DNA from: Sporosarcina luteola
GTDB lineage: Bacteria; Bacillota; Bacilli; Bacillales_A; Planococcaceae
Assembly (NCBI RefSeq): GCF_023715535.1
Contig: NZ_JAMBOI010000010.1
Span: forward strand, 1 to 64,000
Direction of reading: 5' to 3'
DNA length: 64,000 bases
Part shown: piece after piece, positions 11,049 to 18,938 of the stretch
Layout: each line of letters starts with the position of its first letter
How positions within the stretch are numbered: position 1 is the first letter of the stretch
Program-made: the position numbers and the translations under genes
Notes under the pieces: generated by a model
What the model was told of the DNA's origin: nothing
The model's database searches: none
What the model saw: only the letters and a program-made list of their open reading frames with translations

Positions 11049-12445
11049 AAGGTCTCAACTCCAGACTTTTTATCGCTTTTGCCATCATATTGTTGATTCT
11101 GTTGACTGGTCTTGGCGTTGTCCTTGGCCAGTTTTTTCATATGATCGACGATGGAATAACATTGCGGGTCCAACAAAAGTATTGGATCTTCCTACTCGTC
11201 ATTTTACCCATAACGTATATTCTGTCCTTGATGCTAAGTGCCCGTGTCATTAGGCAATATGCAAAACCAATCGATCTAGTGACAAATACGGTCGAGAAAG
11301 TTGCGCGCGGCGATTATTTGGCGAGGACGCCGATTGATGATTTAGGGAGTTATAATGCGCTCGGCATCGCGGTTAATCAGGTTGCGAGGAATTTGCAGGA
11401 GACTTCCATATTACGGGCAATGGAGAAGGAACGGCTGAAAACATTAATTGAAAGCATGGGCAATGGTCTCCTAATGTTCGGAAGGGAGGGGTCTGTCAAT
11501 CTTTTAAATGGCGTATTTGAAAAAACCTTTGGATTTAAGCGGGATGAATTGATTGGAAAAACGTTCATGGACATCGGCTTGCCACAAGGCATTGAAAGAT
11601 TGATTGAAGACGTTTTTTTGACGGAGCAAGTGCACGAAAGGCAAATCCGGAACGGTCAATCCCACTTTAATGTTTATGGGGCGCCTGTTATCGGGCGTCA
11701 CGGAAATTGGCTTGGTATCATTGTCGTGACACATGATATTACAAAGCTCGTAAGATTGGAGGAAATCCGTAAAGATTTTGTTGCCAATGTTTCCCACGAG
11801 TTGCGCACCCCAATCACCTCCATTAAAGGATTTACCGAGACTTTATTGGACGGTGCAATGAATGATCCATCTATATCTAAGGAATTCCTTGGAATCATTC
11901 AAAAGGAAAGCGATCGTTTGCATGTATTGATTAACGACCTTTTGGAGTTGTCGGGAATTGAAAGAGAAGGTTTTCAGCTGCAATATAGCAAGGTCTTCGT
12001 TCCTGATGTCGTTAACAATGCGGTAAAGATCATTAACGGATTGCTTGAAAGGAAAAGTATGGGCATTGTCATAAACAATCAATCAAAAATTGTAATTGAC
12101 GCGGATGCAGACAGACTGATCCAAGTGATGGTGAATTTGTTGACCAACGCTATCAATTATTCGAAAGAGCATACGACAATAACCATCAATGTATCGGAAT
12201 CTTACGATGAAGCAATTATTGAAGTGAAGGATGAGGGGATGGGAATCGATCCGACGGAGCTGCCAAGGCTGTTCGAACGGTTTTACAGAGTGGATCGTGC
12301 GCGAAGCAGGGATTCCGGTGGCACAGGTCTTGGGTTGGCAATTGTTAAGCATCTGATTGAGGCGCATGGTGGAAAGGTTGCCGTTGAAAGCGAACTAGGT
12401 GCCGGGTCTATATTTACTATACGTTTACCAAAGAAATCCGCTTAA
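11045..12445 (+). CDS. phoR: Sensor histidine kinase PhoR, no extracytoplasmic sensor domain
   Basis: This 466-aa kinase partners PhoP. Two transmembrane helices (about 8-28 and 46-66) are separated by only about 17 residues. HAMP, a PAS domain (about 125-230), HisKA with VSHELRTPITS (His about 250) and the ATPase domain (VNLLTNAINYS, DEGMGID, GTGLGLAIVKHL) follow. B. subtilis PhoR is about 110 residues longer because of an outer PAS-like sensor that is missing here. The kinase must therefore sense through the membrane, HAMP or cytoplasmic PAS, or through a partner. A terminator stem overlaps its stop codon. Confidence 0.9.
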   Translation: MKGLNSRLFIAFAIILLILLTGLGVVLGQFFHMIDDGITLRVQQKYWIFLLVILPITYILSLMLSARVIRQYAKPIDLVTNTVEKVARGDYLARTPIDDLGSYNALGIAVNQVARNLQETSILRAMEKERLKTLIESMGNGLLMFGREGSVNLLNGVFEKTFGFKRDELIGKTFMDIGLPQGIERLIEDVFLTEQVHERQIRNGQSHFNVYGAPVIGRHGNWLGIIVVTHDITKLVRLEEIRKDFVANVSHELRTPITSIKGFTETLLDGAMNDPSISKEFLGIIQKESDRLHVLINDLLELSGIEREGFQLQYSKVFVPDVVNNAVKIINGLLERKSMGIVINNQSKIVIDADADRLIQVMVNLLTNAINYSKEHTTITINVSESYDEAIIEVKDEGMGIDPTELPRLFERFYRVDRARSRDSGGTGLGLAIVKHLIEAHGGKVAVESELGAGSIFTIRLPKKSA

Positions 12446-12458
12446 GGCGGATTTTTTT
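12434..12458 (+). terminator. Terminator overlapping the phoR stop
   Basis: The stem AATCCGC / GCGGATT with a TTAA loop and seven T's. The phoR stop codon TAA lies in the loop. Confidence 0.9.
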
Positions 12459-12519
12459 GAAACCAAAACTGCCCCTTGACCGTAAGTACAGTAGATACAT
12501 ACATAAAGGGGGAATTCAA

Positions 12520-13488
12520 ATGAGTACACGCCGAGCATCGGTGGCTGCAGGGCTTGTAATTACTGGAGTGTTATTGCTCATCATTGCGTTTACGACGTGG
12601 TACACGGTGGACGAGTCTGAGCAGGCAATCGTCATCACTTTCGGTCAGGCGGGTACACCTGTAACAGAATCGGGTTTGCATTTCAAAATGCCTTGGCCGG
12701 TTCAGCATGTTGAGAAACTTTCAAAAGAGACATTCAGTCTCCAGTTCGGTTACAAACAAGATCCAAATGGGGAGCTTGTTTCCTTTGATAAGGAAACAAA
12801 AATGATTACCGGAGATGAGTATATTGTCCTTGCGGATTTAGTTGTCCAATGGAAAATTACAGACCCGGAAAAGTATTTATTCAACTCGCAAAACCCACAG
12901 GAAATTTTACATGATGCAACATCCGCCTCTATCAGATCGGTCATCGGAAGTTCGACGATCGATTCAGCATTGACAGATGGAAAAGCGGAAATTGAAGCGA
13001 AAACGCGTGAATTATTGACAACGCTTATGACGAATTATGATATCGGCATATCCATTCAAGGTGTCAAATTACAGGATGTAGAACTCCCGAATGCCGAAGT
13101 CCGTGCTGCATTCACTGCTGTTACGGATGCCCGTGAAACAAAAAGCACTAAAATAAATGAAGCTGAAAAATACAAAAATCAGCGGGAAAGTGAAGCGATT
13201 GGAGAGCGGGATGCAATTAAATCGCGCGCGCTCGGACAAAAGAAAGCGCGTATTGAGCAAGCTCACGGTGATGTTGCCCTGTTCAATGATTTGCATGCGG
13301 AATACGCAAAAAGCAAGGCAATCACCCGCCAGCGTTTAATCATTGAAACATTGGAGCAAGTATTGCCAAAAGCTAAAATCTATATTATGAACGATGATGG
13401 TGAAACGTTGAAATATTTACCATTGCAGCAACTGGAAAACCAAACACCACCACCTGCTGAGCAGAAAACGGAAGGGGGAGGCAACTGA
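12520..13488 (+). CDS. hflK: HflK, SPFH-family modulator of FtsH
   Basis: This 322-aa membrane-anchored prohibitin/SPFH protein, with HflC, forms the complex that controls the FtsH protease. An N-terminal membrane helix (about 11-30) precedes the SPFH domain (DESEQAIVITFGQAGTPVTE, PWPVQHVEKL). The C-terminal coiled coil is rich in Glu, Lys and Ala. The start is ATG 12520, after AAGGGGGAA; an in-frame codon at 12457 adds only unrelated residues. A possible promoter TTGACC-18-TACATA lies just upstream. It overlaps hflC by one base (TGATG). Confidence 0.92.
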   Translation: MSTRRASVAAGLVITGVLLLIIAFTTWYTVDESEQAIVITFGQAGTPVTESGLHFKMPWPVQHVEKLSKETFSLQFGYKQDPNGELVSFDKETKMITGDEYIVLADLVVQWKITDPEKYLFNSQNPQEILHDATSASIRSVIGSSTIDSALTDGKAEIEAKTRELLTTLMTNYDIGISIQGVKLQDVELPNAEVRAAFTAVTDARETKSTKINEAEKYKNQRESEAIGERDAIKSRALGQKKARIEQAHGDVALFNDLHAEYAKSKAITRQRLIIETLEQVLPKAKIYIMNDDGETLKYLPLQQLENQTPPPAEQKTEGGGN

Positions 13489-14489
13489 TGACGAACGACA
13501 ACAATCCATTCAAAAGCATTGAAGATAAATTTAAGGAAATGCAACGTGGGCAAAACAAAAAGGCGACTGGATCGGATAAGGTCATTACTCCGAAAAAGCC
13601 ATTCAATACGAGAAAGTTTGTAAAAACAGCAATTACATTAACAGTTATCTTTGCGATTGCTATCATTCTGCTTGCCAATGTATTCGTTGTAAAAGAAGGC
13701 GAATACCGCGTTGTACGCCAATTCGGTGAAATAACGAGAATTATTAAAGAGCCTGGTTTAAACATGAAAATCCCATTCATTCAATCAGTGACAAGTTTGC
13801 CGAAAAATCAAATGACCTATAATGTTTCAGAAGCGGAAATCAGCACAAAAGATAAAAAGCGGATTATCATTGATAATTATGCCGTATGGAAAATTACGGA
13901 TGCTAGGAAGATGATATCCAATGCGCGAAACATCATCAATGCGGAAGCACGCATGGAGGAATTCATCTATTCCGTCATTCGGAACGAGATGGGTAAGTTG
14001 GATTACGTAGATGTCGTCAATGAGGAGAATTCAAAGCGAGGCAACTTGAATGACCTTGTCACGAAGAAAGTGAACGAATTTCTTGATGAAGGTAATTTTG
14101 GCATAGAAGTGATTGATGTGCGGATGAAACGGATTGACCTTCCGGAGGAGAACGAACATTCCATCTACACACGGATGATTTCGGAACGTGAATCAACGGC
14201 CCAGCGATACCTTTCAGAAGGAGATGCCGAAAAGAAGACAATTGAGGCGGAAACGGACCGTATCGTGCAAGAGATGCTAGCGACTGCAAAAAAAGAAGCT
14301 GCCATCATCCATGCCGAAGGGGAAGCAGAAGCTGCTAAAATCTACAACAACACCTTCTCAAAGGATCCAGAGTTCTACAATCTATACCGTACCCTCCAGT
14401 CCTATTCACGGACAATCGGGGAAGACACGATGATCATCATGCCGGCAGACTCGCCGTACGCGAAAATATTGACAGGATACTTGGAATAA
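13488..14489 (+). CDS. hflC: HflC, SPFH-family modulator of FtsH
   Basis: This 333-aa partner of HflK is translationally coupled to it. The first 45 residues are hydrophilic and cytoplasmic, followed by one membrane helix (about 46-66), the SPFH domain (VVKEGEYRVVRQFGEITRI) and a long helical segment ending SRTIGEDTMIIMPADSPYAK, typical of HflC. It is the last backbone gene before the accessory block; B. subtilis has no comparable block between phoR and polA. Confidence 0.92.
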   Translation: MTNDNNPFKSIEDKFKEMQRGQNKKATGSDKVITPKKPFNTRKFVKTAITLTVIFAIAIILLANVFVVKEGEYRVVRQFGEITRIIKEPGLNMKIPFIQSVTSLPKNQMTYNVSEAEISTKDKKRIIIDNYAVWKITDARKMISNARNIINAEARMEEFIYSVIRNEMGKLDYVDVVNEENSKRGNLNDLVTKKVNEFLDEGNFGIEVIDVRMKRIDLPEENEHSIYTRMISERESTAQRYLSEGDAEKKTIEAETDRIVQEMLATAKKEAAIIHAEGEAEAAKIYNNTFSKDPEFYNLYRTLQSYSRTIGEDTMIIMPADSPYAKILTGYLE

Positions 14490-14503
14490 AAGAGAGTGGA
14501 AAC

Positions 14504-14745
14504 TGTTGCTTTCCGTTTCGGCGCTCGCTTTCCGCGGGCATGGCTTGAGCCAATCGAACCACGAAGAGTTCGATTTGCCGTATTTCTGCGCCTTTTGCGG
14601 AAATTAAGGCATCTTCATTCCGCTCCCTTAGGGTCGCAAAAAACACTGCTCCCTTAGGGTCGCAAACAACACTGCTCGCAACGCTACGCTTGTGCAAACG
14701 CCGTGCTTCGTAACGGCGTTCGCAGGAGTCGAGCGCCTTCGTTAA
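14504..14745 (-). repeat. REP-like dispersed repeat, inverted copy at left edge of accessory block
   Basis: The sequence around 14508-14552 is the reverse complement of the repeat cores at 1-45 and 61585-61629. The far side (14690-14735) matches the other end of the 61450-61730 copy (CTTCGTAACGGC, CAGGAGTCGAGCGCC). A direct duplication of a 24-base stretch (CTCCCTTAGGGTCGCAAA) occurs at 14623-14668. No coding sequence is supported in 14490-14784. Confidence 0.75.
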
Positions 14746-14784
14746 TATAAAATTTAAACAACATAGACTTGTGAGGGGACAACT

Positions 14785-14943
14785 TTGAAAAAGTTATCGA
14801 TAGCAATATTGGGTGCAATTGTAGCGTGGTTAGTATTAAGTTTTATCGTAAAAGATTTTGAAAGCATTCCTATATTTACACTTATCATAGGCTCTGTACT
14901 CGGATATAGTATCGGCAAGAAAGAAGGAGCGAAAACGAATTAG
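14785..14943 (+). CDS. Small two-helix membrane protein
   Basis: A 52-aa ORF from TTG 14785 behind GAGGGGACAAC. Residues 4-23 (LSIAILGAIVAWLVLSFIV) and about 30-44 are hydrophobic and the tail KKEGAKTN is basic, so an N-in membrane hairpin is likely. A hairpin terminator follows. No family is recognised. It precedes the first clear attC-like repeat and may be the first gene of the accessory block. Confidence 0.6.
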   Translation: MKKLSIAILGAIVAWLVLSFIVKDFESIPIFTLIIGSVLGYSIGKKEGAKTN

Positions 14944-14974
14944 GACCCTGTCGTACTTAATAGGAAAATAATTA

Positions 14975-15013
14975 GAGGGACGTTGATCCATTAAGGATTA
15001 ATGCCCCTTTTTA
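14975..15013 (+). terminator. Terminator after small ORF
   Basis: An imperfect 13-bp stem (GGGACGTTGATCC with GGATTAATGCCCC, G-T pairs) with a 4-nt loop is followed by TTTTT. Confidence 0.65.
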
Positions 15014-15073
15014 TATAATTAATTGATCTAAGCAGAGGGCAATTGAAGAAAGTAATGAACGGAGTTGGAGTGT

Positions 15074-15286
15074 ATGAGTGAACGATATGAATTAAGTTTT
15101 AAAAACAAGGAAGTAAGAATGTATGTTTATTTGGTTGTACCAACACTTATCATAGCAAGCATCCTTATATTTTATGGCGAACAGAATTATCACTTTATTC
15201 CTTTGTTAGCGTTTTTGATTATCTTTTATGTATGGCGTTATTTTTACAGAAGAAAGCGGAAGAAAGAAGGAGAAAAATCTTCTTAA
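15074..15286 (+). CDS. Small membrane protein
   Basis: This 70-aa protein has two hydrophobic segments (about 17-35 and 43-57) and a very basic C-terminus (RRKRKKEGEKSS), suggesting a cytoplasmic tail. The start is ATG 15074 after GGAGTTGGAG. The stop lies directly at the first full attC-like repeat, so it is the first clear cassette-type gene. No family is recognised. Confidence 0.65.
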   Translation: MSERYELSFKNKEVRMYVYLVVPTLIIASILIFYGEQNYHFIPLLAFLIIFYVWRYFYRRKRKKEGEKSS

Positions 15287-15373
15287 ACTAGCGGGTGCTT
15301 TTGATTGAAGATCGTTGAGCTGCTTAGACGGCTCTTTTTCTTCTTTAACTAAAACTAACGGAGCAAGTTAGTT
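15286..15373 (+). repeat. attC-like repeat 1
   Basis: A full copy: AACTAGC at 15286, GAGCTGCTTAGACGGCTC hairpin with T run, second AACTAAC at 15353 and GTTAGTT at 15367-15373. The first heptamer starts on the last base of the preceding stop codon. Confidence 0.8.
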
Positions 15374-15510
15374 GAATAAGAAAAAAAGCGAAATGTTATA
15401 CTTACTAAAATTTCAAATATTATGATTCGATTCTACATATACCAGCTCTTCTTGAATGCATATGATTATTTTGATAGAATATTTATAACATTCGAAAGGG
15501 GAATTATAGA

Positions 15511-16644
15511 TTGAAAAAACTATGCATTACTTTCGGTTCTATTGTTGTCGGTGGAATGTTAATGACAGGATGTAGTGAACAATCGGAAGAAGTACCGTCA
15601 CAAAAAGAAGTCCTTGCTGAATCTGTAAAGAAATTCACGGATGAATATAGAGCAAAAACCGGACCGTTTTCAAAATACCAAACTGTCAAAGAATATATAA
15701 CGGACATTGCGGATAGATGGGTAAATGAAGCTAAAACATCGGAAATGAAGGCAGAAATTTTGAATGATGCACTAGTTTACGCTGATTACTTTCAAGATGA
15801 AATCGAGGAAATGGGGTTAAAGGAAGACTTCGACAAATTGCAATTGTTAGGGCTTGAAATACTCAATAAGAATCACGTGAATGAAGGAAATGAAGAACGA
15901 TGGGACAACTTTCACAAACAGTTAGGAGAAATCCTATCTCAAATTGATGGGACGATGGTTTCTAAGAAGCACAGCCCTGAAGATGCAGAACGGCTTGCAC
16001 AATTGAAGGGAAAAACGGTTACACATACAGAATATTTTTCTTTAATGGATTATCTGTATTCTTTAGGGTCGGATTGGGAGAGAGGTTCGGAAGTGCGTAA
16101 ATTGTATCATGGTGATGATGCAGAACCGCATCTTGCTAGCGTAGCAATTGCCTATACGAATTACTTTGAAAAAGAAATCACTGAATTAGGATTAAAAGAG
16201 GAATTTGATACATTCCAATTGTCGGCTGATAACGTAGTTCAAAACTACGGTAAAGATGGATACGTAAAGCATAAGGAAGAATTTGAGTACAAATTATACG
16301 ACATGAAATCTACAGTGGTCGAAGCATCAAGATTCGAGGATATGCAGTCGTGGGCTTCAGCTTCAGTCGGAATCCTTTCAGAACCATTAGCTAGGTACGA
16401 TGAAAATGCAAAGCAAATCGCATTGAGGGCATATAAAGTCATGTACAGTTTCCCGCTTAATGTGATAGAAGAAAAAAGCTTGGATTCCGAAGAAGGTGAG
16501 ATACAATCAAAAACAATTCTTCTCGCAAGCGAAATACTTATACAACAGCGTGTCGCTGAACGTCCCAAAGACTTTGAAGAATTGTGGGCGAAGTATGATG
16601 AAATGAAACAATATATTGAGGACGTAGCGAATGAATATCAATAA
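15511..16644 (+). CDS. Lipoprotein with internal duplication
   Basis: This 377-aa secreted lipoprotein starts at TTG 15511 behind GAAAGGGGAA. The signal peptide ends in the lipobox MTGC (Cys about 21), so it is predicted to be membrane-anchored outside the cell. The mature part is highly charged and helical. Two halves look homologous: YADYFQDEIEEMGLKEDFDK (about 90-109) and YTNYFEKEITELGLKEEFDT (about 213-232) occupy equivalent places. No family is recognised. It is much larger than its neighbours and lies between attC-like repeats. Confidence 0.75.
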   Translation: MKKLCITFGSIVVGGMLMTGCSEQSEEVPSQKEVLAESVKKFTDEYRAKTGPFSKYQTVKEYITDIADRWVNEAKTSEMKAEILNDALVYADYFQDEIEEMGLKEDFDKLQLLGLEILNKNHVNEGNEERWDNFHKQLGEILSQIDGTMVSKKHSPEDAERLAQLKGKTVTHTEYFSLMDYLYSLGSDWERGSEVRKLYHGDDAEPHLASVAIAYTNYFEKEITELGLKEEFDTFQLSADNVVQNYGKDGYVKHKEEFEYKLYDMKSTVVEASRFEDMQSWASASVGILSEPLARYDENAKQIALRAYKVMYSFPLNVIEEKSLDSEEGEIQSKTILLASEILIQQRVAERPKDFEELWAKYDEMKQYIEDVANEYQ

Positions 16645-16648
16645 TAGT

Positions 16649-16690
16649 AAATGGTCCGAACTTTGGTGTTCAAGGAGTTCGGACTTTGGC
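16649..16690 (+). terminator. Hairpin after the 377-aa lipoprotein
   Basis: GTCCGAACTTTGG is partly complementary to AGTTCGGACTTTGG across a short loop, giving the stem GTCCGAACT / AGTTCGGAC. There is no strong T run, so it is a weak terminator or mRNA-end hairpin. Confidence 0.45.
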
Positions 16691-16713
16691 GTAAAAATGA
16701 ATAGAGAAAAATT

Positions 16714-17117
16714 GACTAACGGGTGCTTTACTTGAAGAACATTGGGCTACTAGAACAGATCGATTTTCTTCAAAAGAGACTCAGAAAAATCTTTTTTTAA
16801 AAAAGCTGAGCATTCAGATTGTGTATTTGAAGTTGATCGTTAAATCAGGAACCAACCCCATTCGACTTATATTATAGGCAAGGCTGGTGCAATAACCAGG
16901 GTAGGATTACTCTCCCATGAGTGCTACTCGTATAGAGTGCGACAGTCTGTGATGCACCGTGGTCGTTGGAGTCAGACTAACGGATGGGCTCAATGGCACC
17001 ATAGTTGATCGACCTTCTTGGCCAGCCATACAAATCTATACCCGTTCTGAAACAATTTTCACCCTCTGTGGTGCAGCGTTTCTAGCTGCGTGGATGGCTA
17101 ACGGGGCAGTTTAGTTT
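16714..17117 (+). repeat. attC-like repeat 2, split by a 300-bp insert
   Basis: The left half (GACTAACGGGTGCTTTACTT from 16714) and the right half (GGCTAACGGGGCAGTTTAGT, 17096-17115) are separated by about 300 bp of unrelated sequence, so an insertion or recombination has split the element. The right half is immediately followed by the 91-aa membrane-protein cassette. Confidence 0.65.
16800..17092. other. Structured non-coding insert inside attC-like repeat 2
   Basis: This is a 290-bp stretch with no credible ORF, more GC-rich than the adjacent cassettes. Several local hairpins can be drawn, such as CTGGTGCAATAACCAG near 16885 and GGGTAG / CTCTCCC next to it. It could be the non-coding end of a lost mobile element, such as the RNA-encoding flank of an IS110-type element, or a structured RNA. 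It does not match the flank of the IS110-family element at 27.6 kb by eye. Identity unresolved. Confidence 0.4.
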
Positions 17118-17181
17118 AATTAGGAGAATCTAAAACGCTGGGAGAAAGAGAAAGAGAAAGAGAAAGAGAGGGGGTGAAAAA

Positions 17182-17457
17182 TTGGAAAGAAAGTTTAGTA
17201 AGCTTTCTATAATATTAATTATTGTTGGGATTTTTATTGCTTATATGGTTTTTCCACCTATCAATATAACTTTTGGAAAGTGGTCTATGATAGCCGTACC
17301 GATCGGTTTTGCTATCTATTTAACAGGCATAACACTTGGAATTATCGCTTTCATTAAGAGAGAAAAAGGATTTATTAAATATATTTCATTAATTTCTATT
17401 TTGCTGGGTGTTTTGTTTGTTTTATTCCTCTCTCATATATTCGGGGGAGAAATCTAA
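17182..17457 (+). CDS. Small three-helix membrane protein, copy 1
   Basis: This 91-aa protein starts at TTG 17182, after GAGGGGGTGAAAAA. Three hydrophobic helices (about 8-27, 37-59, 66-87) nearly fill it. It is about 92% identical (7 differences by eye) to the protein at 24651-24926, and the DNA match extends upstream through the right half of the flanking repeat, so it is a duplicated cassette. A run of GAGAAA hexamers lies just before the ribosome site in this copy only. Function unknown. Confidence 0.75.
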   Translation: MERKFSKLSIILIIVGIFIAYMVFPPINITFGKWSMIAVPIGFAIYLTGITLGIIAFIKREKGFIKYISLISILLGVLFVLFLSHIFGGEI

Positions 17458-17484
17458 GTAATGTTGAATATGCTTCACTGTACT

Positions 17485-17562
17485 CCTTAACGGCTGCTTT
17501 ACTTCAAGATCTGCTGCTTAGACGGCTCTTTTTTCTTATTTAACTAAAGAAGCAGATTAGTT
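17485..17562 (+). repeat. attC-like repeat 3
   Basis: A full copy: CCTTAAC at 17485, GCTGCTTTACTTCAAGATC, terminator-like hairpin with TTTTTT, AACTAAA and closing ATTAGTT at 17556-17562. Confidence 0.75.
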
Positions 17563-17638
17563 GAACAAGGTTTTTGCAGAAAAATGAAGAATTACTTAGT
17601 TAAGCAGGCAGTATCCAAATAAATTTAGGGGATGAATT

Positions 17639-18130
17639 ATGGTAATCAGAGAGATGGACTTATCAGATGTTGAAAGAGTTAGGGCTATTGCACTTGCTAC
17701 GTGGAGGAATACATATAGTGGGTTTATTCCAGAAGAAATACAAGATAAAGTTTTAAAGGATGCTTATTCTATTGAGGCGATGAATAATCGGTTTAGTTCC
17801 TCTCTAAATTTGGTAGCTGAAAATGGTGAAGAGATTATGGGATATGCTTTTTTCTCAGGAAATCTATCCGATAAAGATGTATTCTTAGAGTCCTTATATA
17901 TTCATCCTAATCATCAAGGAAAAGGACTTGGAAAGTTACTATTGCTAACAGGACTTGAGCAATTCAAAGAACCCGCTACTTTATCTTTAACAGTGTATAA
18001 AGTAAATCCTAATATTTCCTTTTATGAAAGAGAAGGCTTTGAGGTAATGAAAGAAAATAAGGGCGAATTTTATGGACATCCAGTAGTTTTTACTCTGATG
18101 AAAAGGAATTTGGATAACCTTGTAAAGTAA
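17639..18130 (+). CDS. GNAT family N-acetyltransferase
   Basis: This 163-aa acetyl-CoA-dependent acetyltransferase has the GNAT signature IHPNHQGKGLGKLLL (about 98-112), which forms the pyrophosphate-binding loop. It begins VIREMDLSDVERVRAIALAT and has the late NPNISFYEREGF typical of the fold. ATG 17639 follows AGGGGATG. Acceptor substrate unknown; such genes are common passengers in cassette arrays. It lies between attC-like repeats 3 and 4. Confidence 0.85.
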   Translation: MVIREMDLSDVERVRAIALATWRNTYSGFIPEEIQDKVLKDAYSIEAMNNRFSSSLNLVAENGEEIMGYAFFSGNLSDKDVFLESLYIHPNHQGKGLGKLLLLTGLEQFKEPATLSLTVYKVNPNISFYEREGFEVMKENKGEFYGHPVVFTLMKRNLDNLVK

Positions 18131-18138
18131 TGTGCTTA

Positions 18139-18179
18139 AACTAACGGGAGTTTTATTCAACTAATGAGGGAGGTTAGTT
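18139..18179 (+). repeat. attC-like repeat 4, short form
   Basis: A 41-bp copy lacking the internal hairpin: AACTAACGGGAGTTTTATT, then CAACTAATGAGGGAG and GTTAGTT. It shows that the two AACTAAC boxes and GTTAGTT persist when the centre is lost. Confidence 0.7.
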
Positions 18180-18226
18180 GAAGAGCGTTGTCTAACTTGT
18201 GTTCAACAATCGGTCCAGATTGTTGA
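18180..18226 (+). promoter_or_regulatory. Shared lipoprotein-cassette leader, copy 1
   Basis: About 45 bp right after the repeat are nearly identical to 20019-20064 and partly to 25013-25050. They include CTAACTTGTGTTCAACAATC and a hairpin CAACAATC / GATTGTTG. All three precede lipoprotein genes. It may carry a promoter or an mRNA element; function is inferred from conservation only. Confidence 0.5.
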
Positions 18227-18227
18227 G

Positions 18228-18629
18228 ATGCAGGGTAAATTATTTTATGGGGGGATTAATATTAAGAAGCTATATCTTGTAATTGTATTTTTTGTTCTCA
18301 TTCTGAGTGGATGCGATAGCAATTCCAATACAGATGAGTTACAAAATCCGAAATATAGAAACCCGTATGAGACTCCTGTAAACATCACAGAAACTGAGGC
18401 AGAGAAAATTGCGTTCGACCAAGCTTATCTGGATAAGCTTGACTCGCCAGTAATTCCGAAGAATTGGAAGACAGAAATTCGGAGCGTGTATTCTTTAAAA
18501 TACGATAGGGACGTTTTAGTTTACGCCGTTTATTTAAAGACTGCTGAATTACCACCCGAAGAAACTATGTTTAACCAAGTTTACTATATAAGTACCGACA
18601 ATGGAGAAATTATAGAGTCAAATCATTAA
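18228..18629 (+). CDS. Lipoprotein
   Basis: A 133-aa predicted lipoprotein with signal KKLYLVIVFFVLILSGC (lipobox LSGC). The first ATG is 18228, but it has no good ribosome site. A strong GGGGGGAT lies 5 nt before an in-frame ATT at 18261, which would give the expected short signal start (I/M-K-K-L-Y), so an AUU start or an eroded ATG is possible. The mature part contains NPYETPVNITETEAEKIAFDQAYLDK, also recognisable in the broken gene at 60663. Function unknown. Confidence 0.7.
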   Translation: MQGKLFYGGINIKKLYLVIVFFVLILSGCDSNSNTDELQNPKYRNPYETPVNITETEAEKIAFDQAYLDKLDSPVIPKNWKTEIRSVYSLKYDRDVLVYAVYLKTAELPPEETMFNQVYYISTDNGEIIESNH

Positions 18630-18686
18630 AACTTCTTTTTAATAATCGGGTGCGATTGTATAATATGCGTCTCTTTTTTCTTCTTC

Positions 18687-18766
18687 AACTTACGGGTAGC
18701 TTTACTTGAAGAACAAGCTACGAAGACGAATCAATGTTCTTATTAAACTAACGAGGCAGTTTAGTT
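18687..18766 (+). repeat. attC-like repeat 5 with an extra partial copy before it
   Basis: A full copy: AACTTAC at 18687, GTAGCTTTACTTGAAGAAC, central hairpin region, AAACTAACGAGGCAG and TTTAGTT (18760-18766). A left-half fragment (ATCGGGTGC ... TCTTTTTTCTTCTTC) lies at 18645-18686, so two copies appear fused or a cassette was lost here. Confidence 0.7.
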
Positions 18767-18826
18767 CAATAAGAAGGTTATTTTCTGATTGCGTTGAATA
18801 AGTTAATATATGTAAATTAATGTACA

Positions 18827-18888
18827 AAAGGACTGCTTTACTAGTCTGAGTGTGGCACTATTTCTTGACCTAACGAGGCGGGTTTGCT
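18827..18888 (+). repeat. Degenerate attC-like repeat 6
   Basis: ACCTAACGAGGCGG then GTTTGCT (18868-18888), preceded by a weak left half GACTGCTTTACTAGTC. The 18767-18826 stretch between repeats 5 and 6 holds no gene, so it looks like an empty or decayed cassette. Confidence 0.5.
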
Positions 18889-18938
18889 CAAGAAGGAAAT
18901 TAAGTTTTATATTCGCAGAGCAGTTATAGGAGGATAGA

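Noticed and set aside
14437..14697. 86-codon leftward frame after hflC
   Set aside because: It is a translation of the dispersed repeat overlapping the hflC end, without start signals.
16849..17090. Group II intron or tRNA-like gene as the insert in repeat 2
   Set aside because: No domain V/VI-like hairpin, no reverse-transcriptase frame and no cloverleaf could be drawn; left as unidentified.
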